Part shown: positions 51,178 to 64,000 of the stretch, in pieces
Position numbering within the stretch: position 1 is the stretch's first letter
Layout: each line of letters opens with the position of its first letter
Assembly: GCA_963082875.1 (NCBI GenBank)
Contig: OY720101.1
Location: 3,162,001-3,226,000 of the forward strand
Source: Corella eumyota
Taxonomy: Eukaryota > Chordata > Ascidiacea > Phlebobranchia > Corellidae
DNA length: 64,000 nucleotides
Direction: 5' to 3'
The notes under the pieces: model-generated
Seen by the model: only the letters and a program-made list of their open reading frames with translations
Databases searched by the model: none
What the model was told of the DNA's origin: nothing
Made by a program: the position numbers and the translations under genes

Positions 51178-51216
51178 GGATTTGACCACCATTTCTACTC
51201 AGCAAAAAAAAAAAAA
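51178..51216 (+). repeat. Left arm of a long-range inverted repeat, with poly-A
   Basis: A 26-bp word (51178-51203, beginning GGATTTGACCACC and ending CTACTCAGC) followed by 13 A. Its reverse complement, with one mismatch and a 14-base run, is at 56489-56528. The two arms flank the whole transposase-derived gene. Confidence 0.8.
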
Positions 51217-51768
51217 TTTGCGCCTTTTTTCCCGCCGTTAGTAAATAATATATTTTTCCCGCCGTTGTTATTTTCAGTTGCCTGTTGTAGTTTAACAATT
51301 ATTTTCGTTGTTAATTTTTAAAGTTCAGTTACTAAGCCAGTCGTTGCGTTACTTAGCCAGTGATTAAATGCCAGACGAGAAATGATGCCAATGGTTTGAT
51401 TTTTTTTTATTACAGATTGAATTCTACAGTTGTAACTTATTATCATTTAAAAAAATCACCAACGGTCCTCCAGTCTTCAAAAACAGCTCTTTTTAGAGCT
51501 AACTTCTTATTGAAACTTCTTTTTTAAATTTAGTGTAAAACTCACATTTAATTTATAAATCACTTTACATACTTCAAAATAGTTTTTTAAATAGCCTACA
51601 TATTTCTACCAATAATTTAGTTTATATTAGATTTTACTTTGTACACATAAAAAATACAGACCATAAAACTTTTTCAATACTGTAAAATATTTTTTTTATA
51701 ACCAGTCAATTTAGATTATTTTTCAGAAAGTTTTAGCTCAATAGTTAGCACAGATTCAAAAAGGAGAA

Positions 51769-52031
51769 ATGTACACCAGTGATATTAAATCACCTATCAT
51801 TGACTCCGTAGTGCAGCCTGTGGTACAGTTGTTAAAAAATCCAGAACTAATATAAATTGTTTACTTAAATTAACTAGACTTTACAAACCATACTTTTTAG
51901 CTAGCCTATTTTATTTTAGTACACAAATTCTCTTGGTGAGGTAGAAGAGAAAATCACTCAATTTGAGATCTCAACCTTAACAAAGTTTATAGTCAGAAAT
52001 AGTCATGACAGTAGTATGTGTAACAGTTACA
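51769..52031 (+). other. Possible 5' exons of the transposase-derived gene
   Basis: An open stretch from ATG at 51769 to a possible donor at 51827 (GTG|GTACAG), and a second from an acceptor TTTTAG to AG|GTTTTC (51920-52031), read without stops (for example GEVEEKITQFEISTLTKF). The phase of the second does not lead into an open frame at 52091, so the model is incomplete or the gene is damaged here. Confidence 0.3.
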
Positions 52032-52142
52032 GGTTTTCATAAATATTCTACATTTTTTTAAACTCTTATTGCTGTATATTGTATATTCAGAAGGTGAGAA
52101 GATTTTCTGGAATGAAGACTGCATTCCATTTAAATACCTTAA

Positions 52143-55100
52143 ATGTTATATATAAGAGAATGCCAACACGGAAAGGATCGCAACAAATCCAAAAACAAAC
52201 TTAGATGTGAAAAAGTTGTACCTCAGGTAAAAGGCAGCTAAAATATAACAAAATATTAAATTTTGACCTCAAGTAACGTTTATATAAACATCATGTTTTT
52301 ACATTAAATTTACAGCTGGCGGATCACATGGTAAAAAAATCCTACATGTGTTTACAAGGTTCAAAAAAAACTGATTGTCCTGCTACTATACAGATTTCAT
52401 ATATTACTCTTTTTCCTGATTTTAAGGTTTGTAATGGACACTTGCTGCTTTTTAAATTACAAAAGGCCTTGCCAGAAATACTAGTAATCAGAAAAATAAA
52501 CAAATTTATTTTAGATTGAGTCCAAAGAAAGTGGAAACAAGTTAAGGTATCTAAAAGACCTTGCCAGCAAAGAAATTAGAATTCGTTTAAAAGGTTCATC
52601 TGAATTATTAAAATCCACCGTTTACAGAATTACTTTTCCACCCATTAAAGCTCATATTGGTCATGTTATTGGAAAGGTAATTTTAATTTTTTAAATTACT
52701 AATTTAAAAACAAATAACTAAAATATGTTCCTCGTTAATATTCTTAATAATGTAGCCTCTTTGCAAGATTTATTGTAGGTGGTGTAATGGGTATGCAATG
52801 TATTGTTTAAACACAATTTTTTGGAAACTTATGCTATTTTTAGCATAATATATGTTACGTATTACTTTTTAGCAATCTGGATATCAACAGATAGTTGATA
52901 AACGAATAATTGCTGAAGTTGGAAAACTTGTTAATGATGGTGTTAGTAGTGTTCGTGAACTAAGGCGGGCAATTGATCTTTACGTTAAACATGATTTATT
53001 TAAGGGTCAAGAACCACCCTGCCAATCAAATCGGAGATTTAATCCAACAATGAGGGATTTAAAAAACAGTTTTTATCGTGTATTTGTGAATCGAAAACTA
53101 TCAAAATTTGATCAGACAAATGTTAAACTTTTGATTGATGAGTGGAGAAAGAAATATGGTATTGATGACAATATTTTGTATCGACCATATGTTGCAGGCG
53201 AAGCAATCAACATGGAAGAACATGAGAGTGAATGGGATGAAACCCCTTTTATCAAATGCAAACAATCGCTTCTATTTGTTCATAAATTTTCATGGCAAAA
53301 ACGATTGTTAGAACGATATGGTCAGGAAATCTGCCTTTTAGATGCTACGTACAAGACGTCAAAGTACGCCCTTCCCCTATTTTTTCTTTGTGTGAAGACC
53401 AATGTTAACTACCAAGTTGTTGGGTCTTTTATTTTACAAAATGAGACAGCTGATGATATTCAAGAGGCACTTAAAGTTTTGCAAAAATGGTGTCCCAAGT
53501 GGAATCCTTCTTTTTTTATGACAGATAAGTGCGATGCTGAAATTAATGCACTTGAAGCTGTATTTACAGGTAAATTTTTTTAAATGCAACGATTGTTAGT
53601 ATCACTTAAAGCTTAAAAATCAAACTAAAATAAATCTTATTCTGTAAAGGCTGCAAAGTACTAATTTGCGACTTCCATCGCGAACAAGCATGGGGAAGAT
53701 GGGTAAAAAAACATGAAAATGGTGTTGGCGATAAAGACAGGCAACAAATGGCTTTGAATCTTTTGCGATGCATTGCCACAGCTGATACTGCAAACAAGTT
53801 TGCATCTGGACTAAACCAATTACATTGTAGCGAGATTTGGAATGAAAATGAAAAGTTTCGAAACTATTTTAGCAAATTTTGGGAACCTATTAAGGAGGTA
53901 GATTACATCAATGACTTTACCATTTATGTAAAATATATTTAAGATATATATGCTTTTTAGACATAACATTTTATAAAAGTTATATACAATTGCAAATACT
54001 TCTAAGACTTTTTTGCAGCGCTGGGCTTGGCTTTATAGAGTAGGTCAGCTTCAAGTCATAATCAACACCAATAATGGAGTTGAAAGACAAAACAGAACTT
54101 TAAAGGAATGCCACATCAGATTTCGCACAGATAAATCATTGTCTGGTATTATCACTGTTTTACATCAAGATTTTTTACCGGAAAATTTACAAAGGTGTGA
54201 AGAACATATGTAATGTGTATGCAGCAGTTAAATAATAAATCCAGTTATAAATTAAAAAGCCTAAAAACTCGACCTGGTCGAGTTTTTCTTGAAGTTATTG
54301 TGACTCGATCTAGTCGAGTTTTTCTTGAAGTTATTGTGACTCGACCTAGTCGGGTTTTTCTTGAAGTTATTGTGACTCGACCTAGTCGAGTTTTTCTTGC
54401 AGTTATTGTGACTCGCTTCAGTCGAGTTTTTCTTTAAGTTATTGTGACTCGATCTAGTCGAGTTTTTCTTGCAGGTATTGTGACTCACTTCAGTCGAGTT
54501 TTTCTTTAAGTTATTGTGACTTGACTAAGTCAAGTTTTTCTTTAAGTTATTGTGACTTGACTAAGTCAAGTTTTTCTTTAAGTTATTGTGACTTGACTAA
54601 GTCAAGTTTTTCTTTAAGTTATTGTGACTTGACTAAGTCGAGTTTTTCTTTAAGTTATTGTGACTTGACTAAGTCACATTTTTAGTCCAGTTTTTCTTAT
54701 ATGTGAATGACTATTTTAATTTTTTGTGACACTAAGATTTTGTTTAATATAGTAAAATTATTGACCTAATTTTTTAACTATTTGTTTAGCATTTTATTGT
54801 TTAGCATTTTAATTCTCATTGCATATTTATCAACGTTATTATTCCTAAAATTATTTTTACAAAAAAATTGTTGATCTTGCATAAAATTTTGTTATTAAAA
54901 AATTGCTAATAATTTTTTTATGTTTTGCAGACTTTTAATTATATAAATAAAATTTTAATAATGAACACATCAAGCCTGACAATCAATACCGGGGGGGGGG
55001 GGTGACATCAATAATTATTATAATGGGTAAGTTGATCTTTTTATGCAAATACTATTAAAGCTACAAAAAAATAATTTGTTAATTTTATTTATTATAAATA

Positions 55101-55751
55101 ACATACAATTTGAGCAGAAACCCTAATGGAAAAAACAAAAAAAACACAAACAAAAAGCAAAACAACAACAAAAGCAATAAGGGTGGTGTTCGGAAGGGTA
55201 AGGGGGCAAAGTTGAAGAGGCACTCGAATAAGGTGGATGCCCGCAGTATGATCACTGTCGCAAAGTATAAATTAGTCAATACAGAGATATGACTTATTTT
55301 TACTATTTATTTATTAAACTTATTATTTTTTTTTTGTTTTACTAATAAAATTTATAAGACATTTAAAATCTTCTTGTAAATATTTTACAGAGAACGAACA
55401 AGTGCTAGCCTGGAGCCAGGAAACAGCTCCATCCTTTCCGAAAGATCGGAGAGGTTCCAGGCTAGCGAGCCTCTTCGGCCAGTTTCGAGGGTCTCCCTTC
55501 GTCCTAGAGACCTTATAATTGTATCTGAGGACGAAGAGGAGCCCTTGGTCGAAGAGGCAGCGACAGTGGCGGGCCTCCACCAGCAAGGCGTGCCTCAGAC
55601 TTCTACCCCCCGACCTTTTCGAACACCATCCCCCGAACTTCCATTGGTACAATTTTCTTCAGCCCAATTTAGACCAATAACCCCCCCTCCACATAATCTT
55701 TTCCCCGGACCTATTTATTTGTACACTCCAATTCCCTTACCCCCCCCTTAA
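52143..55751 (+). CDS. CaRF-like DNA-binding plus MULE-type transposase protein, spliced, about 661 aa
   Basis: Exons: 52143-52226 (exon may begin at 52091), 52316-52426, 52515-52676, 52873-53569, 53650-53897, 54019-54194, 55118-55264, 55391-55751. Phases match throughout and the total is 662 codons; if the donor at 54195 is not used, the protein stops at 54213 (498 aa). The N-terminal part has a Cys/His pattern (CQHGKDRNK, then TDCPATI; PPIKAHIGHVIG) like the calcium-responsive transcription factor domain, then VRELRRAIDLYVKHDLFKG and NRRFNPTMRDLKNSFYR. The catalytic region fits a MULE-type DDE nuclease: LLDATYK, MTDKCDAE, CDFHREQAWGRWV and NTNNGVERQN. No SWIM zinc finger is visible, so it is shorter than the family. 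The first exon appears out of frame with the coding-like sequence just before it (52091-52142), suggesting a lost or damaged N terminus. The last two exons are basic, then acidic and proline-rich. It could be a domesticated gene or a fairly young DNA element. Confidence 0.65.
54266..54696. repeat. 36-bp minisatellite, 11 full units plus a partial one, with palindromic core
   Basis: Unit boundaries fall every 36 bp from 54266. Each unit is an imperfect palindrome of about 15 bp (CTCGACCTAGTCGAG in the left half, TTGACTAAGTCAA in the right half) plus TTTTTCTT-AAGTTATTGTGA. The left and right halves use different core palindromes that changed together on both arms. The 36-bp length keeps both strands open, which explains the repetitive open frames at 54213-54437 and 54261-54488. 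It lies in a presumed intron of the transposase-derived gene. Confidence 0.95.
54991..55002 (+). repeat. Poly-G run of 12
   Basis: Twelve consecutive G followed by TGACATCA, in an otherwise AT-rich intron. It could form unusual structure, or its length may be a sequencing artefact. Confidence 0.7.
55414..55466. repeat. Stem-loop with perfect 11-bp arms inside a coding exon
   Basis: GCTAGCCTGGA (55414-55424) and TCCAGGCTAGC (55456-55466) are exact reverse complements, with a 31-nt loop that contains a smaller near-palindrome (CTTTCCGAAAG). It lies in the GC-richer last exon of the transposase-derived gene. Confidence 0.75.
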
Positions 55752-55782
55752 TTATAACCCAGTATTTATACATGTAGTTTTT

Positions 55783-55788
55783 AATAAA
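55783..55788 (+). terminator. Polyadenylation signal of the transposase-derived gene
   Basis: AATAAA 32 nt after the TAA at 55751. Its position supports 55391-55751 as a genuine terminal exon. Confidence 0.5.
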
Positions 55789-56094
55789 TTCCTAAACAAA
55801 TGTTTTGTGTGGTTGCTGTTAGAACTTACTCATTGAGCATTGTATAAACAAATTGTTCTGTTTGTTTATTATTTGCAAGAAAGGGTAAAGCCCTGCTGTT
55901 AAGTCTAATTATTATTGAAAGCTTAATACTTTATCAATTTAATGTTCTTAAACAAGTAATGTGTAGTGCATTTTTTTATTTACAAATATATATTTAATTT
56001 AATAATGATTTTAAACCACATTTTATTTATTTTAAATACCTAAATTTATTTTTTTATGTTTATATTTTTTATCTTTGATGTAGAAAGGTTGACG
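55789..56094. other. Intergenic AT-rich stretch
   Basis: No gene or clear repeat was recognised. A perfect CRE lies at 56090-56097, at the edge of the SINE. Confidence 0.4.
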
Positions 56095-56346
56095 TCATGA
56101 CCCAAAAATATTGGGTAACAGAACACCTGCTACCCCAATCTGCCAGTTTAGCCTTGAGTTGACTTTGCCAGTTTGGAATATTATAAAACATATTTTCCCA
56201 GTAAATATAAGCTGCTGATTATGTGTTGGCTCAGCAGGAGTTCAGACCGTTTATAGTTCCAGACTTAAACAGCATGAAAGAACTAGGGATCGAACCCAGG
56301 ACCTAATGTAGAGAAGACAAGTGTTTAACAACTACCCCACGCTGCC
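56095..56346 (-). repeat. tRNA-derived SINE, diverged copy
   Basis: On the minus strand the head reads GGCAGCGTGGGGTAGTTG, the B-box region CCTGGGTTCGATCCC, and the body follows the copies at 14.6 and 63.0 kb ('cagcaggagttcagaccgtt', 'gccagtttggaatatt'). Confidence 0.8.
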
Positions 56347-56488
56347 ATTTTTAGGGGATTTATGTTTTAACAACGTTAGATATTTATAACCTATTAACGA
56401 AACAATAGACTATTAAAAATAATACTTAGTATGTATAGTGACAAAACAATTACTAAGAAAATCAATTGTTACGCAACAGTAGCTATTG

Positions 56489-56528
56489 TTTTTTTTTTTT
56501 TTGCTGAGTAGAAATAGTGGTCAAATCC
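56489..56528 (-). repeat. Right arm of a long-range inverted repeat, with poly-T
   Basis: Fourteen T followed by the reverse complement of the 26-bp word at 51178-51203 with one mismatch. Outside the arms (56529-56566 against 51140-51177) I count 23 of 38 matching bases without gaps, so similarity probably extends outward. Confidence 0.8.
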
Positions 56529-56968
56529 TCTTACGAAACTTTTTCGTTTAACGTAACGTGCTTTCGAAAAGCTAGGCTAGGTTTTAAATATTTTAATGCA
56601 ATTGGCCTACAATTTATTATTTATAGAATGTTTTAAATATTATTCTTTCCAAATCCATCTTTAGCTCATTTGTATGAGATAAGTGTAACGCTAAAAATAC
56701 CTTAAAAATAAAGCCAATTGTGGTTTTCTGTCAGTTTGTTGTAGTAAGCAGTAAAACAAGTAGCCTAAGTAATAATATTAAATCAAAACAAAAACTTAGA
56801 CCTAAAGTATCAAATAACTGTAGTTGATTACTGACTAAGTTTTAATACCAAAAAGTAGGAAAATTGTTTTTTTAAAAATCAGTAGAGTTCATGGCGCTCA
56901 TTTTTTGATGAAAATTATGCTTTTTAGTTGGTAGGTCTCTTATAAACAATTTTGTTTAAAAGTACAAA
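56529..56968 (+). other. Upstream region of ATPase gene 2
   Basis: No gene recognised. A TATAAA at 56941-56946 is only 23 bp before the ATG, too close for a normal TATA box unless the leader is extremely short. The pyrimidine-rich TTTTTAG just before it (56921-56927) may be a trans-splice acceptor instead. Confidence 0.4.
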
Positions 56969-63520
<6,552 letters not shown>

Positions 63521-64000
63521 GATTTAGAAAATAAAGAAAAAACAGTTATTTATTTAGTTTACCAACAAAAAAATTATATAAATTGTTTAGCAGCATTACA
63601 GTACCCCAAATTTGGCAATTTTAAAATTATTTGTTTACACAAAAGTGTTTTTAGTTAACTGTTCTTTTACTTATTATTAAAAATTGCCAACTTAAAAAAT
63701 ATTAGATTAGAAAATGTGTACTGTGGTTTTTTATAAAGTAAAAAGTAAAATATATTACAGAAAATAGTTTACAGTACAATAAAAATATAAAGACAAAGCA
63801 GCATAAAATATAATTTAAAAAGGTTAAAAAAAATGATGAATAGTATTTCATTAGAAAAAATAAAGCATTTTTAAGCATCAAGTTTAGAATTAAGTAATAA
63901 AAACTGCACAGGAAAATTATTACTTACTCATAGTCATATTTTAATTTACATTATGCCCACCCATTGTTCTAATTACTTAAAAAAACATGACGTAACTAGT
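63521..64000 (+). other. 3' flank of ATPase gene 2
   Basis: AATAAA at 63530-63535, only 10 nt after the stop, and again near 63778, are candidate polyadenylation signals. The rest is AT-rich with no gene seen. Confidence 0.5.

Noticed and set aside
54213-54488. Open frames on both strands with 12-residue repeats
   Set aside because: They arise because the 36-bp minisatellite unit is a multiple of three and lacks stops; there is no start context, splice context or family similarity.
54266-54696. Regular palindromic repeats resembling a CRISPR array
   Set aside because: Units are contiguous, spacers are not unique, and the DNA is clearly from an animal.
51178-56528. A complete 5.35-kb transposon with defined ends
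   Set aside because: No flanking target-site duplication could be seen and similarity appears to continue outside the arms, so ends are not asserted.

Overview
The window looks like nuclear DNA of a tunicate, most likely Ciona (C. intestinalis/robusta type). The sequence is AT-rich, genes are compact with many short GT-AG introns, deuterostome gene families are present, and tRNA-derived SINEs recur. The species name is an inference from content; no search was possible.

Layout, left to right. (1) 1-12.7 kb: a complete 20-exon salt-inducible kinase gene (SIK, + strand, 1009 aa by my splice model) with LKB1 and PKA phosphorylation motifs, embedded in an unusual concentration of perfect cAMP-response elements (15 copies, at least six inside coding exons). 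(2) 13.4-15.0 kb: a small C2H2 zinc-finger gene (- strand, 6 exons, 190 aa), head-to-head with a single-exon gene for an acidic disordered protein (15.2-15.9 kb, +). (3) 16.5-22.8 kb: a USP37-type deubiquitinase (+, about 21-22 exons, 880-891 aa) with one probable GC-AG intron. (4) 24.2-32.2 kb: a cytosolic sulfotransferase (SULT) cluster of six copies: two look intact, two are clearly disrupted, one carries a homopolymer frameshift and one is a 5' fragment. (5) 34.9-49.8 kb: Na+/K+-ATPase alpha gene 1 (+, 1033 aa) with a 7.3-kb first intron and a duplicated, equal-length exon 7 that looks mutually exclusive. (6) 51.7-55.8 kb: a spliced gene for a CaRF-type DNA-binding plus MULE-type transposase protein, with a 36-bp minisatellite in an intron and inverted poly-A-adjacent repeats on both sides. 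(7) 57.0-63.5 kb: Na+/K+-ATPase alpha gene 2 (+, 1000 aa), a tandem paralogue with the same exon lengths and patches of near-identity to gene 1 that suggest gene conversion.

The two ATPase genes form a tandem pair interrupted by the transposase-derived gene. Exon models for SIK, the zinc finger, the USP and both ATPases were built by hand from splice consensus, phase and family similarity; in each case the exon lengths sum to a multiple of three with matching phases. Introns and intergenic DNA hold at least two short interspersed repeat families (a tRNA-derived SINE of about 290 bp and an unclassified element of about 145 bp), several minisatellites and candidate regulatory sites. I saw no rRNA, no CRISPR array and no convincing functional tRNA gene.
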